This document shows, in pieces, positions 9,603 to 18,104 of a DNA stretch of 64,000 nt (positions are counted from its first letter, which is position 1; each line of letters begins with the position of its first letter). The position numbers and the translations under genes were made by a program. The notes under the pieces are model-generated. The model made no database searches and was not told the DNA's origin. It saw only the letters and a program-made list of their open reading frames with translations. Source of the DNA: Paramylibacter ulvae (GTDB lineage: Bacteria; Pseudomonadota; Alphaproteobacteria; Rhodobacterales; Rhodobacteraceae); the NCBI RefSeq assembly GCF_014652655.1, contig NZ_BMZF01000010.1:38924-102923 (forward strand). The letters are read 5' to 3'.

Positions 9603-9646
9603 TGTCCGCCATATGTCCTACGGATGTCCGACGCTTGTCCGACACC
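9603..9646. repeat. Four 11-bp tandem repeats, TGTCC phased
   Basis: TGTCC occurs at 9603, 9614, 9625 and 9636, exactly 11 bases apart, with a fuller unit TGTCCGACRCY in the last two copies. The repeat lies between the DUF3800 gene and the PhnA-like gene. An 11-base period places each copy on the same face of the helix. Confidence 0.7.
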
Positions 9647-9720
9647 TAAACCCGAGCCTAAAAACACCGCTTCCCATTTGGGCGCGGGCGGGTTAGCACG
9701 GGTGTGAAAAGGGGATCGAT

Positions 9721-10275
9721 ATGCCACTCGCGACACTTCAAAACCGTTCGGAAAATGCCTGTGAATTTTGCGCAGATCAAATCGATCTTGCGCCTTATCC
9801 TGTGGGGCCAAACCCCGATGGAACGGCGAACACAGGGGTGTTGCTTTGTGCTACCTGCACACCGATGATTGATGGCGACATGGATGAAAATCACCTGCGC
9901 TGTTTATCCAGCGCAATGTGGTCCGAACACGCCCCTGTTCAGGTCCTCGCATGGCGCATGTTGGATCGCCTGTCAGACGCCGCTTGGGCACGCGATTTGA
10001 TGGATCAAATCTATCTTGATGATGACAATTTGGCATGGGCAAAATCGGGCGTCATTCGCGCATCCGACCACAAAGACAGCAATGGTGCCGTGCTTGAAAA
10101 CGGCGACAATGTGGTGTTGATAAAAGACCTACCCGTCAAGGGCGCTGGCTTTACCGCCAAACGCGGCACGGCGGTGCGTGGCATTTCCTTGGTGCCAGAC
10201 AACCCCGCCCATATCGAAGGGCGCGTAGAGGGGCAACGTATTGTTATCCTTACGGAATTCGTCAAGAAAAAGTAG
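9721..10275 (+). CDS. PhnA/YjdM-like zinc-ribbon protein
   Basis: A 184-residue cytoplasmic protein. The N-terminus has a zinc ribbon with two CxxC pairs (Cys14/17 and Cys43/46). The C-terminal PhnA domain spans about residues 115-184, with DSNG, LPVKGAGF and an ending VILTEFVKK. PhnA proteins are widely named after alkylphosphonate uptake operons, but the true role is unclear, and no phn genes are adjacent. ATG at 9721 has AAGGGG upstream. The domain order and length fit the family well; the biochemical function is not known. Confidence 0.85.
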   Translation: MPLATLQNRSENACEFCADQIDLAPYPVGPNPDGTANTGVLLCATCTPMIDGDMDENHLRCLSSAMWSEHAPVQVLAWRMLDRLSDAAWARDLMDQIYLDDDNLAWAKSGVIRASDHKDSNGAVLENGDNVVLIKDLPVKGAGFTAKRGTAVRGISLVPDNPAHIEGRVEGQRIVILTEFVKKK

Positions 10276-10363
10276 GATTGACGCACATTCAATGTGTGAT
10301 TTGTGTCACTTCCATTTGGGCTATGTTTCACTATCCTTGGTGCTTTAACCAAAGGAGATTGCT

Positions 10364-10591
10364 ATGCGTAAACTATTCTCAGTTGCTGTTGTTGCCTTGT
10401 TTTCCGCTCACGCCGCCCTTGCGGGGAGCTTGGTCGAACCCGATGTTGAGCCCATGATCGTAGAGGCCCAACCAGAGGCCAAGCGCGGGTCTGGTAACAT
10501 CATCATTCCGCTGTTGTTGCTCGCGGTTGTTGCCGCCGTTATCGCATCCGATGACTCTGGCGGTGGAACCCCTGAACCTGTTCTTGAATAA
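10364..10591 (+). CDS. Small exported single-pass membrane protein, hypothetical
   Basis: A 75-residue protein with a clear signal peptide (residues 1-20, cleavage after AHAALA). A short acidic linker follows, then a second hydrophobic segment (about residues 46-61, IIIPLLLLAVVAAVIA) and a glycine/acid-rich tail SDDSGGGTPEP. The AAAGGAG ribosome site is strong and well spaced, and the gene is isolated with its own downstream hairpin, so it is probably real and expressed. The mature product is likely a tiny inner-membrane protein. I do not recognise a function. Confidence 0.7.
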   Translation: MRKLFSVAVVALFSAHAALAGSLVEPDVEPMIVEAQPEAKRGSGNIIIPLLLLAVVAAVIASDDSGGGTPEPVLE

Positions 10592-10603
10592 ATGTTATAA
10601 ATC

Positions 10604-10633
10604 AATGTGGTAAGCGAGGCCGCTTATCACATT
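10604..10633. terminator. Shared hairpin between convergent genes
   Basis: AATGTGGTAAGCG (10604-10616) pairs with CGCTTATCACATT (10621-10633) with one G-T type mismatch and a 4-base loop. It lies between the ends of the 10364 and 10657 genes and has no long T tract on either side. Confidence 0.6.
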
Positions 10634-10656
10634 CTATAGCGTTCTCTTAACGTGAT

Positions 10657-11010
10657 CTATCCCGCCCAAAACGCGTGATAGCGTTCGCGCACAAATGTAT
10701 AAACAGCGCAAAGAAAAATCACCAAGGCAGGGATGCCTTGTTGCATGGGTGTGTGCGACAAATGATAATACATCGCCCCCACCATAATAAACGCAATGCC
10801 AAGCGCGGCAGGCGCCGCCATGCGCCGTATCCAAATCCCAATGGCGCCAGCAACTTCGCAGGTGCCAATAAACGCGCCAAACCAATCCGGCAATCCCAAT
10901 TTAGTGAAACTTTCCAACATCATAGGGTTACCAGATAGTTTGGCGACACCTGCGCCAAGCAAGACCAAAGTAATGATAATTTTGGGAATATTGGCGAACA
11001 TTTGGGGCAT
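10657..11010 (-). CDS. DoxX-like small membrane protein
   Basis: A 117-residue integral membrane protein with four hydrophobic segments, typical of the DoxX/DoxX-like family. The opening helix (FANIPKIIITLVLLGAGVAKLSG) and the motif ESFTKLGLPDW are characteristic. Some DoxX relatives work with oxidoreductases in redox homeostasis, but most are uncharacterised. ATG at 11010 (MPQMFANIPK) is the only sensible start. It is convergent with the 10364 gene across a shared hairpin. The family call is reasonably firm; no function can be assigned. Confidence 0.8.
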   Translation of the reverse strand: MPQMFANIPKIIITLVLLGAGVAKLSGNPMMLESFTKLGLPDWFGAFIGTCEVAGAIGIWIRRMAAPAALGIAFIMVGAMYYHLSHTPMQQGIPALVIFLCAVYTFVRERYHAFWAG

Positions 11011-11207
11011 TTATTTATCCTTATTTGACGTTGAATATATCGGCAAAATATTGAAATTTCCACTGCGGTTTTCAGGGTCGGTGATGCTTTGCCGATTTTG
11101 GGATAAATAGGATTTTCGTAAAATGGGAAACGCTCGCAGGGCTGGTTTTTACCCTGTGTTAATGACCTTCGCCGACATAAGTGCGAGCTGTGTACAAAAG
11201 GTGTCTT

Positions 11208-11327
11208 ATGCGTGTTGTTTGGGTTCTGAGTATCTGCCTGTTTGTATGCAGCGCTTGTGGTGTGGTTAACGACAGTAATCACACCAAATTTATGGAAGGG
11301 GATTATTTGGAGCATCATATGCCATAG
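11208..11327 (+). CDS. 39-residue putative lipoprotein
   Basis: A very short frame encoding MRVVWVLSICLFVCSACG followed by 21 polar residues that include an HH pair near the end. The N-terminus looks like a lipoprotein signal with the modified cysteine at position 17 (V-C-S-A-C; the -3 residue is unusual). An AAAAGG ribosome site lies 6 bases before the ATG. Small entericidin-like lipoproteins of this size exist in many proteobacteria, but I do not recognise a specific family. It sits alone between the DoxX-like gene and the 11396 gene. Its reality depends on conservation. Confidence 0.45.
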   Translation: MRVVWVLSICLFVCSACGVVNDSNHTKFMEGDYLEHHMP

Positions 11328-11395
11328 CTTATCTTGTGATTATGTTCATCTGTCGTTAACCTTGGTGATCTGTTTGATTTGGTCTTGGGGGACAC

Positions 11396-11767
11396 ATGGC
11401 TGAACACGACATCGAACGCGCGAAAACCGATATTTCGAAGGCCTTGGAGGAAACATTCGAGGCAGACGGCAACGGGTTTGAGCGTAAATTAAAACAGGCG
11501 CGACAATATTTGCCGCGCCGGGCGCGCAAAGATGCGGCCTATTTGCTTGAGGCTGAAAAACAGCTTAAGCATCCAAAATTTCGCCGTTTTGTTGATCAAA
11601 ATCGGATCAAGTCCGCGCGGGACAATGTTATCCGCCAAACGCGTGGTGTAGATTTACAAGCGGATCGTTCGCGTGCAAGGTTTCAATGGGGCGCAAGCCT
11701 TGTTTTACAACTATTGCTGGCCTGCGCCCTGATCTTTGCTTTTGCGCGATTTGTTGGCGTGATTTAA
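11396..11767 (+). CDS. C-terminally anchored membrane protein, hypothetical
   Basis: A 123-residue protein: a charged, helical N-terminal region (about 1-95, rich in Lys, Arg and Glu, with QARQYLPRRARKDAAYLLEAE) and one C-terminal membrane helix (LVLQLLLACALIFAFARFVGV). That makes it a tail-anchored inner-membrane protein with its bulk in the cytoplasm. I do not recognise a named domain. Its TAA shares the palindrome TTAA with the convergent pirin gene. The position of the start, just after a GGGGGAC purine run, looks right. Confidence 0.65.
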   Translation: MAEHDIERAKTDISKALEETFEADGNGFERKLKQARQYLPRRARKDAAYLLEAEKQLKHPKFRRFVDQNRIKSARDNVIRQTRGVDLQADRSRARFQWGASLVLQLLLACALIFAFARFVGVI

Positions 11768-12675
11768 TGCGCGGGCTTGATAAAGGTGCCGTTGTTTAAT
11801 TCACTAATCGCCGTGCGTAATTCATCGCGTGTGTTCATCACAATTGGGCCATGCCACGCAACGGGTTCCTCGATCGGTTTGCCAGAAATGAGCAAAAATC
11901 GAATGCCTTCTTCACCCGCTTGCACGGTGACGCTGTCACCTGTGTCAAATTTCACCAATGTGCGGTTGCCCGACATATCGCGAATGTTAACTTCTTGGCC
12001 GAACACCTCTTTTTCCAGCAAAACACCTGTAGGGGTGGAGGCATAATCAAACATGCCTGATCCCTCAAACACATAGGCGAATGCCTTGCGATAGGTATCG
12101 ACAGGAAATGTTTTTTTCACACCCGCTGGCACAAAAATATCCAGATATTGTGGATCGGCGGCGATGCCATCAACAGGGCCGGTTTTGCCCCAGAATGATC
12201 CTACGATGACCTTCACCACGGTTCCGTCATCCTCTTGGATCACGGGGATTTCCTTGGCTTCGACGTCTTGGTAACGCGGTGCGGTCATTTTTAAATCTGA
12301 TGGCAAGTTCGCCCAAAGTTGAAAGCCATGCATTTGCCCATTCGCGTTACCACGGGGCATTTCTTGGTGCATGATACCAGACCCAGATGTCATCCATTGG
12401 ATATCACCCGCGCCAAGCGTACCGGTATTGCCAAGGCTGTCGCCATGATCGACCTCGCCCGACAGGACATAGGTAATGGTTTCTATCCCGCGATGGGGAT
12501 GCCATGGAAATCCGTTTTCATAACCGCTCGGATCTTCGTTGCGAAAATCGTCGAACAGCAGAAATGGATCAAGCGAGGTTGGATCGTGAAACCCAAATGC
12601 GCGGTGCAATGATACGCCAGCGCCCTCCATCGTGGGTTGGGCAAGGCTGGTTGATTTTACAGGACGTACAGACAT
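11764..12675 (-). CDS. Pirin-family cupin protein
   Basis: A 303-residue two-cupin protein. The N-terminal cupin has the pirin metal-binding cluster HPHRGIETITYV, VDHGDS and the later IMHQE, giving His/His/His/Glu ligands. The C-terminal pirin domain starts near residue 165. Bacterial pirins include quercetin dioxygenases and redox-sensing regulators of metabolism; which applies here is unknown. Start chosen at 12675 (MSVRPVKS), which has AAAGGAA 8 bases upstream; the extension to 12720 has no ribosome site. It shares TTAA stops with the convergent 11396 gene. Confidence 0.9.
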   Translation of the reverse strand: MSVRPVKSTSLAQPTMEGAGVSLHRAFGFHDPTSLDPFLLFDDFRNEDPSGYENGFPWHPHRGIETITYVLSGEVDHGDSLGNTGTLGAGDIQWMTSGSGIMHQEMPRGNANGQMHGFQLWANLPSDLKMTAPRYQDVEAKEIPVIQEDDGTVVKVIVGSFWGKTGPVDGIAADPQYLDIFVPAGVKKTFPVDTYRKAFAYVFEGSGMFDYASTPTGVLLEKEVFGQEVNIRDMSGNRTLVKFDTGDSVTVQAGEEGIRFLLISGKPIEEPVAWHGPIVMNTRDELRTAISELNNGTFIKPAH

Positions 12676-12848
12676 AGTTGTGTTCCTTTCATATGTGAGC
12701 TTGCCACAGAGATAGCGCATCAGCGATAATTTTTACATTAAATACATGGAAATGCAGTGTTGCGACACTGGAAACGATGCGATCTGTCGGAATTGGTATT
12801 GCAATCATATCTCGTGTTTATCAGGCTGTGAAAAACAGGAGAGATTTC

Positions 12849-13808
12849 ATGAAAATAGGATTTATCGGGCTTGGGAATGTTGGGGGTAAACTTTCGGGTA
12901 GTTTGCTGAGAAACGGATTTGATTTAGCGGTACATGATTTAAATGCGGATTTGGTCGCGGGGTTTGTCGAACGCGGTGCCAAGGCGGGTGAAAGCCCTGC
13001 GCAATTGATGCGCGATTGTGACGTTGTGATTACCTGCCTCCCATCACCGGCGGCCTGTGCGGTTGTGGTTGAGGGCGACAATGGTTTGTTGCAATCTATT
13101 GGGGCGGGCAAAATCTGGCTTGAAATGTCAACAACCGATGAAGCAGAGGTTAAACGTCTGGGTGCCAAGGTGATCGCAGCAGGTGGTGCGGCGGTGGATT
13201 GCCCCGTGTCGGGTGGGTGCCATCGCGCCGATACAGGCAACATTAGTATTTTTGCGGGATGTGATCGCGCCACCTTTGAACGGGTTTTGCCGATCCTGAC
13301 CACATTGGGACGACGCGTATTGCACACGGGTGATTTGGGTACAGCGTCGGTGTTAAAAGTGCTTACCAACTATCTCGCAACCGCCAATTTGATCACGGTG
13401 TGCGAAGCATTGACCGTTGCCAAAGGTGCGGGAATGGATTTGAACACTGCATACGAGGCGATGGCGATTTCGTCGGGCACCAGTTTTGTGCATGAAACCG
13501 AAGGCCAAGTAATCCTGAACGGATCGCGTGACATCAGTTTCACAATGGATCTGGTATTGAAAGACATTGGATTGTTCCAAGACGTAGCGGATCGTGCAGG
13601 CGTGCCATTGGAAATGAACCCCTTGATGATTAAAATATTCAAGGATGGCATTGCGCGATTTGGCGAGCGCGAATTATCACCCAACATTATCAAACGTTTG
13701 GAACAGGCCACTGGGTTGGACATCACGGCACCAGGGTTCCCCGCAGAAATGACAGATGATGAACCCGAAGAACAGGGGTACGAGGTGATCCCAACAGGGC
13801 GGGGTTAA
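12849..13808 (+). CDS. NAD(P)-dependent beta-hydroxyacid dehydrogenase (3-hydroxyisobutyrate dehydrogenase family)
   Basis: A 319-residue dehydrogenase. The N-terminal Rossmann fold has GLGNVG at residues 7-12. The substrate-binding motif DCPVSGG lies near residue 118, and the catalytic lysine sits in the helix around SVLKVLTNYL (about residue 170). The family oxidises 3-hydroxyisobutyrate, tartronate semialdehyde or related hydroxyacids; an acidic C-terminal tail of about 25 residues is extra. ATG at 12849 (MKIGFIGLG) follows CAGGAG. No catabolic neighbours identify the substrate. Its TAA shares TTAA with the convergent 13805 gene. Confidence 0.88.
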   Translation: MKIGFIGLGNVGGKLSGSLLRNGFDLAVHDLNADLVAGFVERGAKAGESPAQLMRDCDVVITCLPSPAACAVVVEGDNGLLQSIGAGKIWLEMSTTDEAEVKRLGAKVIAAGGAAVDCPVSGGCHRADTGNISIFAGCDRATFERVLPILTTLGRRVLHTGDLGTASVLKVLTNYLATANLITVCEALTVAKGAGMDLNTAYEAMAISSGTSFVHETEGQVILNGSRDISFTMDLVLKDIGLFQDVADRAGVPLEMNPLMIKIFKDGIARFGERELSPNIIKRLEQATGLDITAPGFPAEMTDDEPEEQGYEVIPTGRG

Positions 13809-14110
13809 CCGCGCCCCTGCTTTTTCTTTACGGCGCGATCCTTGATAATGCCAATCGCGTTGCGAAATCCAAGAGCGGCGAGCATTCCAAGCATGATCGC
13901 AGGCACATCAAGTGCCTGTGTCATTGGTGGAAGCGAGAGCAACAATTGCAAAACGTACCAAATCACAAGCGCCACCAAGGCGATCGCCAGAACGTAGAAC
14001 ACGCTGCGTTTTAACAGCGCGGTTTCGCGCATATTCCCAAAACGCTCGAGCAAGAAGACCAGTGCAATTGTGATGGCGAAACTGGCGGCGATGATTTGAT
14101 AAAATGTCAT
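13805..14110 (-). CDS. Small integral membrane protein, hypothetical
   Basis: A 101-residue protein with three hydrophobic segments (about residues 4-22, 36-62 and 70-86) and a basic tail DRAVKKKQGRG. No domain is recognised. The start at 14110 (MTFYQIIAASF) is preferred to 14134 because it puts the first membrane helix at the N-terminus. It overlaps the end of the convergent dehydrogenase by the palindrome TTAA. Its size and location suggest a conserved but uncharacterised inner-membrane protein. Confidence 0.6.
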   Translation of the reverse strand: MTFYQIIAASFAITIALVFLLERFGNMRETALLKRSVFYVLAIALVALVIWYVLQLLLSLPPMTQALDVPAIMLGMLAALGFRNAIGIIKDRAVKKKQGRG

Positions 14111-14215
14111 GGCGCATCCATGCCGACCATACACAGAATTGTCAAATAAATCTGAATTGACCCTGCAATCATCCCCGCGTTAGGGTGGAGTGAAATTGCA
14201 AAAAGGAATGGCAAA

Positions 14216-14659
14216 ATGCGCTATGTGCATACGATGGTCCGTGTGAGCGATCTGGATGAATCACTGGATTTTTGGATCAATAAATTTGGGTTGACGGAAA
14301 CGCGGCGCAAGGAAGTGCCCGCTGGAAAATTCACCCTGATTTTTCTGGCTGCACCCGCAGATGAAACGACATCGCGCGAAACGGCAGCGCCTGAATTGGA
14401 ATTGACATATAACTGGGACAGTGATGAAAAATTAGAAACGGGTCGTAGCTGGGGGCATCTGGCGTACCGTGTTGATAATATTTATGAAACCTGTCAGCGA
14501 CTGGCCGATGCGGGTGTTGTCATCAACCGCCCACCGCGCGATGGATATATGGCGTTTGTTAAATCGCCTGACAATATTTCCATTGAATTGATCCAAGAAG
14601 GTGACGCATTGCCCGCGGCCGAACCTTGGGCATCGATGGAAAATATTGGCGATTGGTGA
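14216..14659 (+). CDS. gloA: Glyoxalase I-like VOC family protein (lactoylglutathione lyase)
   Basis: A 147-residue protein with two beta-alpha-beta-beta-beta modules of the vicinal-oxygen-chelate fold. Glyoxalase I features are visible: start MRYVHTMVRVSDLDES with metal ligand His5, the segment ELELTYNWDSD, GHLAYRVDNIYETC, and the closing SPDNISIELIQ with the glutamate ligand. The enzyme isomerises the glutathione-methylglyoxal hemithioacetal to lactoylglutathione in the cytoplasm. The loop FLAAPADETTSRETAAPE is slightly longer than in the E. coli enzyme. AAAGGAA precedes the ATG. Confidence 0.9.
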   Translation: MRYVHTMVRVSDLDESLDFWINKFGLTETRRKEVPAGKFTLIFLAAPADETTSRETAAPELELTYNWDSDEKLETGRSWGHLAYRVDNIYETCQRLADAGVVINRPPRDGYMAFVKSPDNISIELIQEGDALPAAEPWASMENIGDW

Positions 14660-14753
14660 TCGGGCGCACTTATTTACAAAATTAATCCGCCCTTTGGATT
14701 TTGGAAAACGGCGAACCTGTGGTTAAATCCACGGGTTCTTTTATGGTGGTGCT

Positions 14754-15749
14754 ATGCGTTCCTTGACCAAGCCAAATCCAGAATTTATTTTTGATCCCGC
14801 GGCGCAGGTGGCTGCGCTGCGCGCGCATCGTGATCGCGTGCACGCAGATCCTGCCAATAGCCGCCAAATCCCCGATGTGGGGCAGGCGGGGCATGTTTTG
14901 ATCGCCACATGGAATATCGCAAATTTTGGTCAGCATAAACGGCGTGATATTGATATTGCTGTTATCGGTGAAATGATCAGTTGGTTTGAAATTATCGCTA
15001 TCCAAGAGGTTGCGGATAATCTGATTGATTTTGAAAAACTGATCGCGATTCTGCCCAATCATTTTTCATATATTTTTAATGATAAGGCGGGGAATGGCGA
15101 ACGTGCGGCCTATGTCTTTGACACGCGGCGTGTATCGTTGGGTGCGAAAATGGGCGAGGTTGGTGTTGTTGAATCTGATCGAGATAACATCCATTTTGAT
15201 GATGTTGACGGGCTGCCTGATCTGGCGTTTCAGGGGTATAACCGCAATCCGCTGTTATGTAGTTTTGAAATCGAAAACCATCGTTTGTTGATGGCGAATT
15301 GTCATTTGTTATACGGCCCACAGGATAGCGCGCAAAACCGTGCGTTATCGCTTAAACAACGCCAGTTAGAGGCATATGCCATTTCGCGCTGGTGTGATTT
15401 GCGTCGCAAATCAAAAAACGCATGGACCAAAAATATTATGGCCGTTGGTGATTTCAATTTACCCCATGCAACGGATGGCGACCCGATTTTTGCGGCATTG
15501 TTGGATCGTGGTTTGCGATTGCCCCAACATGAAACGCGAATCCCCACGAATGTTTCGGATTCGCATGATTACGATCAAATCGCGGTCACGCCCGGTTTGG
15601 TGCAACAAACGATTGATACTGGTGTTTTTGATTTTGATGCGGTGGTTTTTGGTGAAATTTGGAACGCAAGTGCACCATCATATTGGCGGACCTGTGCAAA
15701 ATATTATATATCCGATCACCGCCCGTTGTGGATGTTGCTTCAGTTTTGA
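14754..15749 (+). CDS. Endonuclease/exonuclease/phosphatase-fold protein
   Basis: A 331-residue protein of the DNase I-like EEP superfamily. Core motifs are present in order: TWNIANFG (about residue 52), IIAIQEVAD with the metal-binding glutamate, ANCHLLYG, VGDFNLP and the terminal SDHRPLW with the catalytic Asp-His. There is no signal peptide, so it acts inside the cell. Members cleave DNA, RNA or phosphate esters, and the substrate here is unknown. The N-terminal 50 residues are unremarkable and charged. A 19-bp palindrome follows the gene. Confidence 0.85.
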   Translation: MRSLTKPNPEFIFDPAAQVAALRAHRDRVHADPANSRQIPDVGQAGHVLIATWNIANFGQHKRRDIDIAVIGEMISWFEIIAIQEVADNLIDFEKLIAILPNHFSYIFNDKAGNGERAAYVFDTRRVSLGAKMGEVGVVESDRDNIHFDDVDGLPDLAFQGYNRNPLLCSFEIENHRLLMANCHLLYGPQDSAQNRALSLKQRQLEAYAISRWCDLRRKSKNAWTKNIMAVGDFNLPHATDGDPIFAALLDRGLRLPQHETRIPTNVSDSHDYDQIAVTPGLVQQTIDTGVFDFDAVVFGEIWNASAPSYWRTCAKYYISDHRPLWMLLQF

Positions 15750-15782
15750 ACAGTTGCCCAATATTTAGGACATTATTACGGA

Positions 15783-15801
15783 TTACACGCAGTGCGTGTA
15801 A
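15783..15801. promoter_or_regulatory. Perfect 19-bp palindrome upstream of the TRAP operon
   Basis: TTACACGCA-G-TGCGTGTAA is a perfect inverted repeat about 150 bases before the TRAP binding-protein gene. It has no T tract, so an operator is more likely than a terminator. A TTGACG (15817-15822) that could be a -35 box lies just downstream. Further on are nested stems CTTCGT/ACGAAG (15855-15900) and CATGCT/AGCATG (15872-15891). Confidence 0.55.
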
Positions 15802-15944
15802 AAGATCGATAAAATTTTGACGTAACGAAATCAGAGACTTGCCTTATCGCGAAACTTCGTTACCCTCTGCGCATGCTGTTATGATAGCATGATGACGAAG
15901 CTGCGAGGAACGCAAAATGTTCCCGTATCCTAGGGAGGAATTTA

Positions 15945-17027
15945 ATGGAACGTCGGAAATTTTTAACGGGCGCTGCTGTTGCTGGCGCCGCAACAACTCT
16001 TGCTGCACCATCCGTGGCGCAAGGCAAAATCGAGATGGCTTTGGTATCTACATGGCCACGTGATTTTCCAGGTTTGGGTCTGCCAGCGCAACGTTTTGCT
16101 GCACGTATTCAAGAACTGACAGATGGTGAAATTCAAGTAACATATTACGCCGCTGGCGAACGTGTTGGTGCATTTGATAGCTTTGACGAAGTTGCCTCTG
16201 GTAACGCACAAGGTTACATCGGTGCGGACTACTACTGGAAAGGTAAACACCCTGGTTTTGCGGCGTTTACGGCAATTCCATTTGGTTTGACATACACAGA
16301 AATGGACGCATGGACGCGTTATGCGGGTGGTCAAGAATTGTGGGATGAATTGGGCGCGGAATTTGGCGTTAAAGCTCTCGCAATGGGTAACACCGGCGTT
16401 CAAATGGGCGGTTGGTTCAACAAAGAAATCAACAGCCTTGATGACATGAAGGGCCTGAAAATGCGTATGCCTGGTTTGGGCGGCGATGTTTTGGCCAAAA
16501 TTGGCGCATCACCTGTTTCATTGCCTGGTGGTCAAATCTATGAAAACCTTGTTTCTGGCGCGATTGATGCGACAGAGTGGGTTGGCCCATTCAATGACTA
16601 CTTCATGAAGTTTTATGAAGCTGCGAAATATTACTATTTCCCAGGGATGCACGAGCCGGGCGCACAGTTGTGTGTTGGCTTTAACAAAGCGTTCTGGGAT
16701 GGTTTGTCAGATAATCACAAGGCGATTATCACGGCTGCGGCAGCAGAAGAAAACACCCAAACAATGGCAGAAACAAATGCCAACAACGGTGCGTATTTGA
16801 CACGTTTGATCAATGATCACGGTGTTGAGCTTCGTGAATTTAACGATGACGTTTACGAAGGCTTTGGCGAAGCAGCAGAAGAAGTGATCGAAGAAGCACG
16901 TGATCACTCTGATCTGTCGAAACGCATTTACGACAGCCACCTTAAGGCGCGCGCCGAAATCGGTGCTTGGACTGCGTTGTCTGACACGGCGTATGTTCAA
17001 AAACGTAACCGCGTTTTGAACCGCTAG
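15945..17027 (+). CDS. dctP: TRAP transporter substrate-binding protein (DctP/TakP type)
   Basis: A 360-residue periplasmic binding protein with a twin-arginine-type leader (ERRKFLTGAAVAGAATTLAAP, cleavage after VAQ). The body matches the TakP branch of DctP: ADYYWKGKHPGFAAF, NTGVQMGGWFNKEI, MKGLKMRMPGLGG with the conserved substrate-carboxylate arginine, and IDATEWVGPFND. TakP of Rhodobacter sphaeroides binds 2-oxo acids, so a carboxylate ligand is likely. AGGGAGGAA precedes the ATG. An 11-bp hairpin follows the stop and probably keeps the binding protein more abundant than the membrane subunits. Confidence 0.92.
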   Translation: MERRKFLTGAAVAGAATTLAAPSVAQGKIEMALVSTWPRDFPGLGLPAQRFAARIQELTDGEIQVTYYAAGERVGAFDSFDEVASGNAQGYIGADYYWKGKHPGFAAFTAIPFGLTYTEMDAWTRYAGGQELWDELGAEFGVKALAMGNTGVQMGGWFNKEINSLDDMKGLKMRMPGLGGDVLAKIGASPVSLPGGQIYENLVSGAIDATEWVGPFNDYFMKFYEAAKYYYFPGMHEPGAQLCVGFNKAFWDGLSDNHKAIITAAAAEENTQTMAETNANNGAYLTRLINDHGVELREFNDDVYEGFGEAAEEVIEEARDHSDLSKRIYDSHLKARAEIGAWTALSDTAYVQKRNRVLNR

Positions 17028-17049
17028 GTTTTTAGATTAGTGAAATCTG

Positions 17050-17081
17050 GGCCGAGACAGGAAACTGTCTCGGCCTGTTTT
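17050..17081 (+). terminator. Attenuating hairpin between TRAP binding protein and permease genes
   Basis: GGCCGAGACAG (17050-17060), loop GAAA, CTGTCTCGGCC (17065-17075), then TGTTTTC. The stem is perfect and GC-rich with a stable GNRA loop. It should end most transcripts after the binding-protein gene. Confidence 0.85.
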
Positions 17082-17120
17082 CGAAACGCAATCAACTCTG
17101 TTGTGAATCAGGAGTGTTTT

Positions 17121-18104
17121 ATGGCGACGACAACGTCACCTGTTTCGACAGGACTTTTTTCTAACCCTTTGTTTATTCGTGCGCTTGGCTGGTCAAATTT
17201 GGCGGTCATGTTTGCGTTTTTGGCAAATACATTTGCAACCTTTTGGATCGGATTGCCTGGTTCATCGTTTAGCGGTGGTGCCGTGGCGATCATGCAAATG
17301 TTGCTTTACCCCGCGGCCGTGATCATCGCGATCATGTTGGTGCTGCGCAGTTCTGATCGCACCCTGCGCCAAGACAGTTTTCGCATATCCGACATGAATG
17401 TATTTTTCATTCGTGCAGCATTCTGGATTGTCTTGTTGATCGGACTGGTCGATTCCGTAATCTCGTTCTTACGGATCGAAGAATTGTTGCTGCCACTTGT
17501 TGGCGAAGAGTTAGAAAAAAACCTTATCCGTCCACTGTTTCGCGGCCCATACGTGCATGTGCCGTTGATGGTTTTGGGTATAATCATCGCAATGTTTACC
17601 AAAACCAAAGGGTTTCATTGGTTGGCATTGCTGATCGTGGTCGCTGAATTATTGATCGTTATCTTTCGCTTTATCTTTTCCTATGAACAAGCATTCATGG
17701 CCGATTTGGTGCGGTTCTGGTACGGCGCATTTTTCCTGTTTGCCAGTGCGTTTACGTTGCTGGAAGAGGGACATGTTCGCGTCGATATTTTTTATGCAGG
17801 TATGGCGGAAAAAACCAAGGGTTGGATCAACGCGATTGGATCGATGTTTCTGGGCATGACATTGTGCTGGACGATCTTGATTTTGGGCATGGCGCAAAAG
17901 ACATCCATCATCAACAGCCCGATTTTGCGGTTTGAAACGACACAATCTGGGTACGGGCTATATGTAAAATATCTGATGGCCGGATTTTTGGCGGTATTCG
18001 CGATTTCGATGATGATTCAATTTGTCAGTTATCTGATGGGGGCCGTTGCGGATTATCGCGGCGAAGAAGGTAAATACGAACCAAACGGTTCAGGAGCACA
18101 CTAA
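17121..18104 (+). CDS. dctQ: TRAP transporter small permease (DctQ), enlarged form
   Basis: A 327-residue inner-membrane protein, nearly twice the usual DctQ length of about 170. The C-terminal half (from about residue 185) carries the DctQ core of four helices, including LLEEGHVRVDIFYAGM. The N-terminal half adds about four more helices (around residues 20, 55, 95 and 150) that resemble the extended small subunits found with TakP-type systems. ATG at 17121 has AGGAG upstream. Its stop overlaps the dctM start (TAATG), implying translational coupling. Confidence 0.88.
   Translation: MATTTSPVSTGLFSNPLFIRALGWSNLAVMFAFLANTFATFWIGLPGSSFSGGAVAIMQMLLYPAAVIIAIMLVLRSSDRTLRQDSFRISDMNVFFIRAAFWIVLLIGLVDSVISFLRIEELLLPLVGEELEKNLIRPLFRGPYVHVPLMVLGIIIAMFTKTKGFHWLALLIVVAELLIVIFRFIFSYEQAFMADLVRFWYGAFFLFASAFTLLEEGHVRVDIFYAGMAEKTKGWINAIGSMFLGMTLCWTILILGMAQKTSIINSPILRFETTQSGYGLYVKYLMAGFLAVFAISMMIQFVSYLMGAVADYRGEEGKYEPNGSGAH

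Noticed and set aside
9548..9811. Minus-strand frame of 87 residues across the phased repeat
   Set aside because: It overlaps the start of the PhnA-like gene on the other strand, has no ribosome site and owes its open frame to the TGTCC repeat.
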